This document shows positions 46,985-55,888 of a stretch of 56,475 nucleotides of DNA, in pieces. Source of the DNA: CBDBEU01 sp965204565 (GTDB lineage: Bacteria; Pseudomonadota; Alphaproteobacteria; Rhizobiales; TMED25). The first letter of the stretch is position 1, and every line of letters starts with the position of its first letter. A program made the translations under genes and the position numbers. The stretch spans positions 1 through 56,475 of the forward strand of contig CBDBEU010000002.1 of the NCBI GenBank assembly GCA_965204565.1. The letters run 5' to 3'. The notes under the pieces were generated by a model. It searched no databases and was not told the origin of the DNA. It worked only from the letters and a program-made list of their open reading frames with translations.

Positions 46985-49255
46985 CTACAGTTTGACAGCA
47001 AAGCAATCCGTGCCACGGCCCTTGAGTTGCTGGCAAACCAAATTGGCCGACTGATTGCCAGCGAACGGCCCCACACGCACACGGTAATAGGTGCCTTTGC
47101 CAGGAATATCGGCGCGGGTAATGAACGGCCTCGCACCGGACAGAACATCGCCATGACGACGCGTAATCGACGCTGCCGAGGCTTCGGCCTCCTCCATTGT
47201 CCGTTGCGCCATCACTTGCACTGCATAATTGCCTGAACCGTTGCTTGCCGCTGGGGCAGAAGCCACGGCTGGACGATTGGCCGACCTGCGTGCCGCGCGC
47301 GCGGCACGTCTTGATTCTGCATTGCTGCGGCGCGGAGTAGCCACAACACGTGCCGGCGGCGTTACCGCCGGTCTGGGCTCGATATTTCCGGAAAATGCCT
47401 GGCTCGCGACCTCGAAAATTCGAGACGAAACCGAACCGCCAACCGGCTGTTGACCGCTCGTCGTTGCAACCGCTGGCGGCGATTGCGGTGTGCCCACGAC
47501 AACCTGTCGAGCCGGTTCAGGGCGCGACCGTACAGGTTCGGGAATATAGCGCGAACCGTTCACCACCCGTCCGGAACTGCGCTGTGGCGGGCGGGCCTCG
47601 CGTAACGCCGGAGCGGGAACCGGTGCTACTACCGGCGTTGGTACTACGCGTATTTCTGTAGCCGAATCCCAGTCAAGCGCGGCGACGTCGCGTTGTGCCG
47701 CTGAAGCTGTCCGCTGCGGACGGACTGGCGCTGGAATGGTTCGCACCGTCGGTGAGATCGACCTGCGGGTCGGAGCTGGGATTGTTTGCGCACCGGTAGA
47801 GGTCTCTGCAATGCGCGCTGGCGCTGCTGGAGCAGGTGAGGTGCCGACCGATGTTGCCTCGTTCCAGTCCAGCACCGCATTGCTGGTCGCCCGCGATGGT
47901 GCTTCTGGTACGGTCCGAATTGGTGCTGGCACTGCGGTCGGCGCTGGTTCTGGGACCGATATCCACACCGGTGCTGCTTCACGGCGTGGACGGCGGCGGT
48001 TATTGGTCCATTTCCGCTTGCCGCTGGTCACGCGCGCGGCCGGCACTCGTGGTTGAGCCGGGATTGGCGGCAATACGGCACGTTCTTCGCGCGATGAGGG
48101 ATTATCAGCACCCAATGTCCAGGGAGGCGCACTTGCAATGCGAGATTCAGAATAAGTGATGGTTTCCGGCGTGGCAGAAGGCGTTGTCGCAACTGTCCCC
48201 GATGAGCTGCCGAACAGCGATTTGACCAAACCCGGACGAGTTGCTGCAGCATTGGTCTGCGGCTGGGCCCGGGCCGAACTGTTATCAACATTGACCAGCC
48301 GAACAGGCCCCGCCTGTGCACTATTTCCGGCAATGGCAGCCGGTTTGGCCCTTGGCACAGCCGCCGCAACCGGCGCTGGTTCTGATGCCGGCAGTATTCG
48401 AGACAGCAAACTCGGTTGTGAAGCCGTCTGCTGGGGTGTCGGTGCCGCTCTAGCGTTTCGCGCCGGTCTGGCCGGCTCCAGTCGCCTTACTGAAACACGG
48501 CTATCTGCACTGGCAACCTGCCCAGAATTGATATTGGACTCTGGCTCATCGCTCCCGAACCACCCCGACCACAGGCCTGAACCAAGATCATCCAGCCCGC
48601 CAAGAACACCCGAGTCATCCGATTCAGCCGGCTGGCGCTGAACGGTGCGCGCCGGCGCCGCCTGACGGCGCGGCGCTGTAGCCACTTGCGCTGCTGCTGG
48701 TTTTGCTTGCGTCGGTGTACCCGAGATCAAGCGGTTGAGCAGACCATCGGATTGTGCCGTGCCTGTGTTCTGGCTTGCTGCCGGCGCGCGCGCGGCAGTG
48801 GTGGCCGCGGCGGCCGCAGGTGCGAGCGCAAACGCAGCTGTGAATTGCGGATTGAGACTCTTGGCCTTGGTCAGATCGGCCGCGGCAAGCCCTGACTGGC
48901 CGAGCGCCTGGCGCGAAGTTGCCCGCCACCCATGGGCGCGCGCTTGATCGTCGCCGGACAGCGATTCCAGCCAAAGTGCGTTGGTGAAATCTGCAACCGC
49001 GCGCGCATGTGAGCCTGATGACTGGTAGGCCCGGCCGCGCTGAAGGAACGCCTGGGAAAGTTTGGGCTTGTCTAACCGGCCTGAACGTATCGCCTGGCTG
49101 TAAAGATCGGCAGCTTTACTTGCGTCATTGGCGCTGAGCGCGGTACTAGCTTGATTGAGCAGCTCGTCGCCGCTCTGCGCATGTGCTGGAACGGTGGTCA
49201 ACACTGCCAGAACACCAATTAGCACCGCACCTGCCGCCCCCCTATTCCGCATCAT
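46985..49255 (-). CDS. TPR and SPOR domain protein, putative envelope protein
   Basis: I start this at ATG 49255, which gives a signal peptide (RGAAGAVLIGVLAVLTTVPA, cleaved near AHAQ); an ATG next to it (49252) is equally good, and the frame is open to 49336. The mature protein has TPR-like repeats (SALSANDASKAADLYSQAIR, QAFLQRGRAYQSSGSHARAV; about residues 30-130), a very long Pro/Ala/Arg/Ser-rich linker of about 500 residues, and a C-terminal SPOR domain (NYAVQVMAQRTMEEAEASAA, YYRVRVGPFAGNQSANLVCQ). SPOR domains bind denuded glycan strands at division sites, so a role in cell division or wall remodelling is likely. It follows glmS by 81 bases. Confidence 0.85.
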   Translation of the reverse strand: MMRNRGAAGAVLIGVLAVLTTVPAHAQSGDELLNQASTALSANDASKAADLYSQAIRSGRLDKPKLSQAFLQRGRAYQSSGSHARAVADFTNALWLESLSGDDQARAHGWRATSRQALGQSGLAAADLTKAKSLNPQFTAAFALAPAAAAATTAARAPAASQNTGTAQSDGLLNRLISGTPTQAKPAAAQVATAPRRQAAPARTVQRQPAESDDSGVLGGLDDLGSGLWSGWFGSDEPESNINSGQVASADSRVSVRRLEPARPARNARAAPTPQQTASQPSLLSRILPASEPAPVAAAVPRAKPAAIAGNSAQAGPVRLVNVDNSSARAQPQTNAAATRPGLVKSLFGSSSGTVATTPSATPETITYSESRIASAPPWTLGADNPSSREERAVLPPIPAQPRVPAARVTSGKRKWTNNRRRPRREAAPVWISVPEPAPTAVPAPIRTVPEAPSRATSNAVLDWNEATSVGTSPAPAAPARIAETSTGAQTIPAPTRRSISPTVRTIPAPVRPQRTASAAQRDVAALDWDSATEIRVVPTPVVAPVPAPALREARPPQRSSGRVVNGSRYIPEPVRSRPEPARQVVVGTPQSPPAVATTSGQQPVGGSVSSRIFEVASQAFSGNIEPRPAVTPPARVVATPRRSNAESRRAARAARRSANRPAVASAPAASNGSGNYAVQVMAQRTMEEAEASAASITRRHGDVLSGARPFITRADIPGKGTYYRVRVGPFAGNQSANLVCQQLKGRGTDCFAVKL

Positions 49256-49336
49256 TGCAGTTTTCCAATCATCCAATATCATAAGCATTGCAGCTTTCGT
49301 ATTGCTTTGTAACAAAATTCCAGAAGGACATGGCAT

Positions 49337-51157
49337 TTATTCGACTGTCACCGATTTGGCCAGATTGCGCGGCTGATCGACGTCCGTACCCATCTGGACG
49401 GCCGTGTGATAGGCAATCAGCTGCAGCGGCACTACGGCAATAATCGGGCTGGTCAGCGCACACACATCGGGCAGCGCAATCCCCGCCAGAATATTGTTTT
49501 CAGACGTAATTATCTCCCGTGCCGCCAGCAGAACAATCTGTCCACCCCGCGCGGCCACTTCCTGCATGTTCGACAGTGTTTTGTCATAGTGTCCATCCGG
49601 GGGTGCCACGACCAAGAGCGGAACTGACTCGTCAATCAGTGCGATTGGACCGTGTTTAAGCTCACCCGCCGCATAGCCTTCTGCATGCAGGTATGAAATC
49701 TCCTTCATCTTGAGGGCACCCTCAAGCGCCAGCGCATAGGCCGTCCCCCGGCCAATGAACAGGACATCCTTGACCTTGCTCATCACTTTCGCGAGTTCCT
49801 CAATTTGAGGTTCCTGCTTCATAACGTCAAGAATATGGCGAGGCACTTGTCCAAGTGCGCGAACTTGCTTTTGTTCTTGAACCGCATCGATAGTGCCGCG
49901 TGCACGCGCCGCGTGCAGCACCAGCGCTGCGAGTGCTGTCAGTTGGCAGGTGAAGGCCTTGGTCGAAGCGACGCCTATTTCAGGACCTGCGAATGTGGGC
50001 AGCACAACATCTGATTCACGCGCAATTGTGGATTCCGGCACATTGATGATCGAGACGATTCCCTCACCGCAGGAGCGGCAATAGCGCAGCGCCGCCAGCG
50101 TGTCGGCGGTTTCACCTGATTGCGAGATGAACAACGCCAGCCCTCCGCCTTTGAGCGGCGATTCTCGGTAGCGGAATTCCGATGCGATATCGACCTCGAC
50201 CTGCAGGCGGGCAATGCTTTCGAACCAGTATTTGGCGACCAGCGCGGCAAAGAAGGCAGTGCCGCAAGCTAAAATTGTCAACCGGTCGAGAGTGGCAAAG
50301 TCTGCCGGGAATTCCGGCATGCGCACTGTTCCCTCGCAGATATCGGTATAGTGCGCCAGCGTATGGGCGATCACTTCAGGCTGTTCGTGGATCTCCTTGG
50401 CCATGAAATGGCGGTAATTGCCGCGATCGACCATGAACACCGATGCTGCTGATTGCTGCACCGGGCGTGTCACTGCGGCGCCTGCTGAATCAAAGATTTG
50501 CGCGCCCGAACGGGTAATCACCACCCAGTCGCCATCCTCCAGATAGGTCACCGAACTGGTAAAAGGCGCGAGTGCTATAGCATCCGATCCCAGAAACATC
50601 TCTTCATCGCCGTGACCTATCACCAGCGGACTTCCCTTTCGCGCACCAATGATCAGATCGTCATTTCCGGCAAACAGAATTGCCAGCGCGAACGCGCCTT
50701 CAAGGCGTTCCAGAGTTAGCTTCACTGCCTCTTGCGGCGCGTGTCCGCCCTCCAGTGCACGACTCACCAGGTGAGCTATTACTTCTGTGTCTGTATCGGT
50801 CGACAATTCGATGCCGGCTTCGTTGATCTCGTCGCGTAATTCGCGGTAGTTTTCGATAATACCATTGTGAATAACGGCCACCTGGTCGGTCGCGTGCGGA
50901 TGAGCATTGCGCTCGGTTGGCGCCCCATGAGTGGCCCAGCGCGTATGGCCGATTCCGATCTGTCCTGATAGCGGCGCTGTGTTCAGTTTTTCAGAAAGTT
51001 TGGCAAGCTTTCCTTCCGCGCGGCATCGATCAAGATGTCCATCCACCAGCGTTGCGATGCCTGCTGAATCATACCCGCGATATTCAAGCCGTCGCAGCGC
51101 TTCGAGAATATTCTCCGCCACCGGTTCCTTGCCAATTATGCCGACAATGCCGCACAT
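49337..51157 (-). CDS. glmS: Glutamine--fructose-6-phosphate aminotransferase (isomerizing)
   Basis: Makes glucosamine-6-phosphate from fructose-6-phosphate and glutamine, the first step to UDP-GlcNAc. The product is 606 aa. Cys2 in MCGIVGIIG is the glutaminase nucleophile, and RRLEYRGYDSAGIA and TRWATHGAPTERNAHPH belong to the same domain. Two SIS domains follow with LTILACGTAFFAALVAKYWF, SEFRYRESPLKGGGLALFIS and LFIGRGTAYALALEGALKMK, and the end is LAKSVTVE as in the whole family. It starts 6 bases after the glmU stop, so both steps of the pathway are co-transcribed. No glmS ribozyme is expected or seen. Confidence 0.97.
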   Translation of the reverse strand: MCGIVGIIGKEPVAENILEALRRLEYRGYDSAGIATLVDGHLDRCRAEGKLAKLSEKLNTAPLSGQIGIGHTRWATHGAPTERNAHPHATDQVAVIHNGIIENYRELRDEINEAGIELSTDTDTEVIAHLVSRALEGGHAPQEAVKLTLERLEGAFALAILFAGNDDLIIGARKGSPLVIGHGDEEMFLGSDAIALAPFTSSVTYLEDGDWVVITRSGAQIFDSAGAAVTRPVQQSAASVFMVDRGNYRHFMAKEIHEQPEVIAHTLAHYTDICEGTVRMPEFPADFATLDRLTILACGTAFFAALVAKYWFESIARLQVEVDIASEFRYRESPLKGGGLALFISQSGETADTLAALRYCRSCGEGIVSIINVPESTIARESDVVLPTFAGPEIGVASTKAFTCQLTALAALVLHAARARGTIDAVQEQKQVRALGQVPRHILDVMKQEPQIEELAKVMSKVKDVLFIGRGTAYALALEGALKMKEISYLHAEGYAAGELKHGPIALIDESVPLLVVAPPDGHYDKTLSNMQEVAARGGQIVLLAAREIITSENNILAGIALPDVCALTSPIIAVVPLQLIAYHTAVQMGTDVDQPRNLAKSVTVE

Positions 51158-51163
51158 TGCGTG

Positions 51164-52537
51164 CTACTCTCCCTCGTCTTGGCGATTGCTGCCTTTGTTC
51201 GCACGCGCATGCAGGGCACGAAACTTGTTCGCCCAATCAGGTTTGTTATCCTGCCGGCCACGCGCAACCGCCAACGCATTGTCTTCGACATTGCCTGTCA
51301 CCACACTGCCCGAGGCGATATAGGCGCCCTTGCCGATCGATACCGGTGCGACAAGCGCACTGTTCGAACCGACAAACGCACCGGCCCCTATTTCGGTGCG
51401 GTGCTTGTGGAAACCATCATAATTGCAGGTAATTGTCCCGGCACCGATATTGACGTCAGCGCCGACGCTCGCATCTCCGATGTAGGTTAGATGGTTTGTC
51501 TTGGCCCCTTCGCCAAGTACTGCATTCTTGATTTCAACAAAATTTCCGACATGGGCTTTGTTGGCGATACGTGCACCCGGGCGGAGCCGCGCGAACGGGC
51601 CGATGATAGCGCCCTTACCGACCTCAGCATCCTCAAGATGGCAATTGGCGCGGATGCGCGTGCCCTCACCGACGCTGACGCCGGGCGCAAAGATCACATT
51701 GGGTTCGACCACAACATCACGCGCCAGAACAGTATCATACGAAAAATGGACAGTTTCGGGCGCGATCAGCGTTACACCGCCCTCCATCGCGCGGCCTCTC
51801 AGCCGCGCTTGCATGTGCGCTTCGGCAACAGCAAGCTCAGCGCGCGAATTAACGCCGATTACGTCGATTGAATCGACGTCGTGGCATGCTGTCACGAGGC
51901 CGCGTGCATGTGCGATCTCGATAATTTCGGTGAGATAGAGCTCGCCTTGTGCATTGTGCGGCTGCAGGTCATCAAGAAGCTGCAGCATGGATGCAGCGGA
52001 AAACGCCATCAATCCGGACCAGCAAGATGAAATGGCGCGCTCTTCTTCGCTGGCATCTGCGTGTTCGCGAATCGCCACTACCTGGCCGGAGGCATCCCGC
52101 ACAACACGGCCATATCCAGTGGGGTCTTCAGGGCTGAAAGCCAGAAGGACAATATCTGCATCTTCCATGCCCTGTTGCATCGCCAAAATGGTCTCAGGTC
52201 TGACCAGCGGTGTGTCACCGTAAAGGATGAATACCGAGCGCATTTCTGGCGCGATTGCGGGCCGTGCGGTCAATACCGCATGGCCGGTGCCGCGCCGGTC
52301 AGCCTGCATCACAAAGCTGGTCTGTCCTTGATCGCCTTGCGTAAGAGATCTGACCTCATCGCTCTCGGGACCGGTGACCACGATATGGCGGCCAAGCCCC
52401 GCCTTTCGCGCCGCATCCAATACATGTGCAAGCATCGCTTGCCCCGCGACTTCGTGCATCACCTTGGGCCGCGCGGAATGCATCCGCGTCCCGAGCCCCG
52501 CCGCAAGCACGATAGCAACCGCATTTTCGTCAATCAT
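51164..52537 (-). CDS. glmU: Bifunctional N-acetylglucosamine-1-phosphate uridyltransferase / glucosamine-1-phosphate acetyltransferase
   Basis: Makes UDP-GlcNAc in two steps. I start it at ATG 52537 (MIDENAVAIVLAAGLGTRM), giving 457 aa; the frame is open to 52585, nearly to the IS edge. The N-terminal nucleotidyltransferase has LAAGLGTRM, SARPKVMHEVAGQAML and YGDTPLVRPETI. The C-terminal left-handed beta helix has hexapeptide repeats (GKGAIIGPFARLRPGARI), HVGNFVEIKNAVLGEGAKTN and NIGAGTITCNYDGFHKHRTE. The sequence upstream of its start is only 50 bases long before an IS5-family element, so its promoter lies in that short gap or in the element. Confidence 0.96.
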   Translation of the reverse strand: MIDENAVAIVLAAGLGTRMHSARPKVMHEVAGQAMLAHVLDAARKAGLGRHIVVTGPESDEVRSLTQGDQGQTSFVMQADRRGTGHAVLTARPAIAPEMRSVFILYGDTPLVRPETILAMQQGMEDADIVLLAFSPEDPTGYGRVVRDASGQVVAIREHADASEEERAISSCWSGLMAFSAASMLQLLDDLQPHNAQGELYLTEIIEIAHARGLVTACHDVDSIDVIGVNSRAELAVAEAHMQARLRGRAMEGGVTLIAPETVHFSYDTVLARDVVVEPNVIFAPGVSVGEGTRIRANCHLEDAEVGKGAIIGPFARLRPGARIANKAHVGNFVEIKNAVLGEGAKTNHLTYIGDASVGADVNIGAGTITCNYDGFHKHRTEIGAGAFVGSNSALVAPVSIGKGAYIASGSVVTGNVEDNALAVARGRQDNKPDWANKFRALHARANKGSNRQDEGE

Positions 52538-52587
52538 TGTCCGATCCGAGAAAGATCCACACCCGAGCGCCACCGCTTGCCGCACTA

Positions 52588-53418
52588 GGGTCTGGACTCA
52601 TTATAGCCACGAGATGAGGGCTGCGGCGAGCGCGATAGCTGCCATGACGTTTTTAATGTTGCGCTCGAAGCGAGTTGCGATGCGGCGCCGGTCCTTGAGC
52701 GGTGCGAACATGTTCTCAACCTTATGGCGCTGTTTGTATTGAATGTTGCAGAAGGAAGCGGGTGCCTTTCGTCCTGTTCGGGGCGGAATGCATGGGGTGA
52801 TCCCCCCGGCTTTCAGCGCCGCGCAATAATCGTCTGAATCGTATCCCTTATCTGCGATCATTATAGCTTTGACGCTATCACAGAGACCCGGATACAAGAG
52901 CTTCGCACCGATATGATCCGACAGCTGGCCAGCCGCCAGGCACATGGCCGGCGGTCGTCCGTCGCCATCGCAGACGGCATGGAGTCTGGTGTTCGGCCCG
53001 CCTTTTGTGCGCCCGATGTGGCGGGGAAGACCCCCTTTCAGAAGGCTCGACGCGGTGCGATGAGCCTTCAAGTGTGTTGCATCAATCATCAGCGTATCGG
53101 GTGGCCCGTCGGAAGCAGTCAGGTGACTGAAAATCTTGTCGAACACACGGAGTTCGGTCCAGCGTCGAAAGCGATTGCAGAGCGTCTTGTGCGGGCCGCA
53201 GGTGCGTCCCTCTCCATTGCAGCCCGTGCTTCAGCACGCAGACGATGCTTGACACAACACGACGATCATCCCCCCGGCAACTCTGTGGGACCTGGGAAAG
53301 AATGGCTCGATCTTCGACATTTGAGCGCGTGAGAGCAGAAACAGATCCGGCATGGCAAACGCCTTTGCCATCCTGAATCAGAAATCGCACTTCAATGCAA
53401 ATTAATGGGTCCTGAGCC
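52588..53418 (-). mobile_element. IS5-family element A, upstream of glmU
   Basis: The left end GGGTCTGGACTCATTA at 52588 and the right end (complement GGCTCAGGACCCATTA, ending at 53418) form imperfect inverted repeats, 12 of 16 positions alike, with TA on both sides (52586-52587 and 53419-53420). Length 831 bases. The first 80 bases nearly match the element at 55889, after which the two diverge. Confidence 0.88.
52601..53353 (-). pseudogene. IS5-family transposase of element A, frameshifted
   Basis: ATG 53353 reads MPDLFLLSRAQMSKIEPFFP, shifts near 53285 to DDRRVVSSIVCVLKHGLQWR, shifts again near 53200 to CGPHKTLCNRFRRWTELRVF, and continues as TLMIDATHLKAHRTASSLLK (first Asp), RHIGRTKGGPNTRLHAVCDG, IMIADKGYDSDDYCAALKAG (second Asp) and QRHKVENMFAPLKDRRRIAT (Glu), ending RNIKNVMAAIALAAALISWL. 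The catalytic triad is all in the intact 3' part, but the N-terminus is split. Confidence 0.87.
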
Positions 53419-53457
53419 TAGTAAGCATAAGCACTTGTGCTGATGGCCAAGTCTGGA

Positions 53458-54162
53458 TCAAGTGGCATTGGAGGCTGACATCTCCCGCAACGCACGTGCC
53501 ACCAGCTGTTTGGTAATGCGGCGCCCCTCGGCGAGGCTGAGCCAGTCAACGCATTCGACCAGCGTGCGCGCGGCGCCAAACGAGCGCTCCATGCGGGCGA
53601 TTGCAAAACCGGCAATATCGGAGCTCATGTCGATCTGGCGGTCGGCGAACAACTTAACCAGAACGGCCTTTATCAACTCATCGTCGGGCGGGTCGATCTG
53701 GACCAGAGTCGCGGCACGCAGACGAGAGATCAGATCGGGCAAAATCAGGCCGAGACGCGCGGGCGGGACATCGGCGCTGAACAGCAGTGCGCCATCCGAT
53801 TCAAGGCAATGATTGAAGAGATGAAACAGACTGTGTTCATCAACACTGCCGCGGCCGCAATCCTCGATCACCAGACGCAGCGGCCGGTCTGGTTCGATCA
53901 GCATCAAATTCGCTTCGCGGGCAGCAACGATTGTAGCACCTAAACGCTCGGCCCAGATGCGCGCCAAATGGCTCTTGCCGCTTCCAGAAGGTCCACACAG
54001 AAATGTCGCAGGATGCGGCCAATGAGGCCAGGCGAGCAGAAATTCGAAAGCCGTCTGATTGGCCTTGCCTTGCATGAAATCGGCGAGTCCGCGCGCTTCT
54101 CCATGCGGCAGATCAAACACCAACTGGGCGCTTCGATCAGACGGGTCGGCTGACAATGTCAT
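53458..54162 (-). CDS. hdaA: DnaA regulatory inactivator HdaA
   Basis: With the beta clamp, Hda-type proteins stimulate ATP hydrolysis by DnaA and so block re-initiation of replication. The 234-aa product has one AAA+ DnaA-like domain without the DNA-binding domain: QLVFDLPHGEARGLADFMQG near the N-terminus, where a clamp-binding motif is expected, Walker A in CGPSGSGKSHLARIWAERLG (about residues 57-76), LRLVIEDCGRG as Walker B region, and LISRLRAATLVQIDPPDDEL. Its ATG overlaps the stop of the permease gene (ATGA). In many relatives ppk follows; here the element at 52588-53418 and glmU follow, showing a rearrangement. Confidence 0.9.
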   Translation of the reverse strand: MTLSADPSDRSAQLVFDLPHGEARGLADFMQGKANQTAFEFLLAWPHWPHPATFLCGPSGSGKSHLARIWAERLGATIVAAREANLMLIEPDRPLRLVIEDCGRGSVDEHSLFHLFNHCLESDGALLFSADVPPARLGLILPDLISRLRAATLVQIDPPDDELIKAVLVKLFADRQIDMSSDIAGFAIARMERSFGAARTLVECVDWLSLAEGRRITKQLVARALREMSASNAT

Positions 54163-55283
54163 GCCCCCTTCGCGCCATCATCACCATTGCTTGGCTGCCC
54201 GGTAGTACCGAGATAGAGCCTGCTTTGAACATACTGCGCCAACAGGAAACGCATAACCACTGCGATCGCGGCTGCGGCTGGAACAGCAACCAGCATGCCG
54301 ACAAAACCGAACAGATAACCGAACGCAAACAAGGCAAACATCAACGCCACGGGGTGGAGGCCGACACTGCCGCCGATCATGCGCGGCGAGAGGATGTTGC
54401 CTTCGAAAAACTGGCCAACTGCGAAGACGCCGGCAATCAGGGCGACAAAAAGCCAATCGATGCCAGGCCAGGTCTGGGCGATTGCCATGCCAACCGACAG
54501 CACCAGCCCAACCGTTGATCCGACATAGGGAATGAAGCTGATGGCACCAGAGGTAAAACCGATAAGCAATCCGAAATCGAGCCCGGCGGCGGTCAGGCCT
54601 AGCATGTAGAAAATGCCAAGGATCAGACAGACCACGGACTGGCCGCGCAGGAAACCGGCAATCGAACCATCGATATCGGTCATGATCTGACGGATGGTCG
54701 CAGCATGGTCACGCGGCAGCCAGCGGTCGAGATTGGCCACCATATGGTCCCAGTCGACCAGAAGGTAGAACGCTACCACCGGGGTGACGACAAACAGCGA
54801 AATCAGGCTCAGCAGCGCCATGCCGCCGCTCCAGAGCGACTTGATCACGGCCGCGAGCCAGCCAACGCTCTGCTTGACGATGTCGCTCATCTGTCCATCA
54901 AGGCTGATCTGTTCGCCAAGAATAGTGGATAGCCAACTGTCGGGATTTTCCAGAAGAGTTTCGATTTCGGCAATTGCTTGCGGGATCAAGGATGCAAGGC
55001 GCGCTAATTGCTGGCCCAGAAGCGGCAGCACGAACACAAGCGTCAATGCGAACAGGAGTAGCGCCAATCCAATGATCAGCGACGTGGCGAAGCCCCGCCC
55101 CAAGCCTGCGCGTTCAAGGCGGTCGGCTACCGGGTCAAGCAGATAGGCGAGCCCCATACCCGCCACAAACGGCAGAAGAATGCCTCGCAACAGGTGGAGT
55201 GCGGCAACAAAAACGATCAATCCGATCGCCCAATAGATCAATTGACGCTGCGCGGTCATTGCGCTAACATCTTCCTTTGCCAT
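54159..55283 (-). CDS. AI-2E family transporter (PerM-like)
   Basis: A 374-aa integral membrane protein of the PerM/YdgG (AI-2 exporter) family: an N-terminal hairpin (YWAIGLIVFVAALHLLRGIL, VAGMGLAYLLDPVADRLERA), several helices, then GFLRGQSVVCLILGIFYMLG, GLLIGFTSGAISFIPYVGST and ILSPRMIGGSVGLHPVALMF, which is the family signature. Substrate is unknown; some relatives work as Na+/H+ antiporters. Start at ATG 55283; an in-frame ATG at 55259 is possible. Lies 26 bases after pgsA and overlaps hdaA, forming a three-gene operon. Confidence 0.88.
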   Translation of the reverse strand: MAKEDVSAMTAQRQLIYWAIGLIVFVAALHLLRGILLPFVAGMGLAYLLDPVADRLERAGLGRGFATSLIIGLALLLFALTLVFVLPLLGQQLARLASLIPQAIAEIETLLENPDSWLSTILGEQISLDGQMSDIVKQSVGWLAAVIKSLWSGGMALLSLISLFVVTPVVAFYLLVDWDHMVANLDRWLPRDHAATIRQIMTDIDGSIAGFLRGQSVVCLILGIFYMLGLTAAGLDFGLLIGFTSGAISFIPYVGSTVGLVLSVGMAIAQTWPGIDWLFVALIAGVFAVGQFFEGNILSPRMIGGSVGLHPVALMFALFAFGYLFGFVGMLVAVPAAAAIAVVMRFLLAQYVQSRLYLGTTGQPSNGDDGAKGA

Positions 55284-55309
55284 TGGTTCCGAGCTGGTAG
55301 GAGTTACAG

Positions 55310-55882
55310 TTATTGCCCGTTTTCACGCGGGCCGGGCTTGGCCGCAGGCGAACCGGCCAGATGCCGCGTCCAAGCTGCGAAATAGACAGCCCAAGACAGC
55401 CCAGTCAACAATGCAACTGAGATGATAGCGGATTGTCGCAATTGATCGGGGAGTTCGATCATGACCGCCAGATCAGCCAAGGCACCTCCCGCCAGCACGA
55501 TCTGAAGGGCGGTATTGGCCTTGCTCACATTGAGCGGACGCACCTTGATCGGGCGGCCAACCAGATGGGCGACGCCAAAGGCAATTACGATCATCAGGTC
55601 GCGGCTGACAATCAGGACGACAAGCCAAGATGGCAGAGCATGGACAATCCCCAGCGTCACGAACACGCCAACCAGAAGCAGCTTGTCGGCAACCGGATCG
55701 AGATAGGCGCCAAGCAGGGTCGCCTGATCAAAGCGCTTGGCGATAAAGCCGTCGACCGCATCGGTGGCGCCGGCAAACAGGAACAGCCAAAAGGCCAGCG
55801 ACACTTCACCGGTAATGATCAACCAGATCACCACCGGTACCAGCACCATGCGAAGCAGGGTGAGTATGTTGGGAATGCTCAC
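55310..55882 (-). CDS. pgsA: CDP-alcohol phosphatidyltransferase family protein, probable PgsA/cardiolipin-type
   Basis: A 190-aa membrane enzyme with the CDP-alcohol motif D-x2-D-G-x2-A-x-R-x8-G-x3-D-x3-D seen in DAVDGFIAKRFDQATLLGAY and LDPVADK (about residues 40-66), so it joins a CDP-diacylglycerol to an alcohol. MSIPNILTLLRMVLVPVVIW at the start is typical of phosphatidylglycerophosphate synthase, though in Hyphomicrobiales the paralogue before the hdaA permease pair is often annotated only as CDP-alcohol phosphatidyltransferase. The ATG at 55882 lies only 6 bases from the end of an IS5-family element, so native promoter and ribosome site are in or replaced by the element. Confidence 0.82.
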   Translation of the reverse strand: MSIPNILTLLRMVLVPVVIWLIITGEVSLAFWLFLFAGATDAVDGFIAKRFDQATLLGAYLDPVADKLLLVGVFVTLGIVHALPSWLVVLIVSRDLMIVIAFGVAHLVGRPIKVRPLNVSKANTALQIVLAGGALADLAVMIELPDQLRQSAIISVALLTGLSWAVYFAAWTRHLAGSPAAKPGPRENGQ

Positions 55883-55888
55883 GCTCTA

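Noticed and set aside
49158..49340. glmS ribozyme or riboswitch near glmS
   Set aside because: The region upstream of glmS is the glmU coding end with a 6-base gap, leaving no room for a leader element; the downstream gap shows no such structure.
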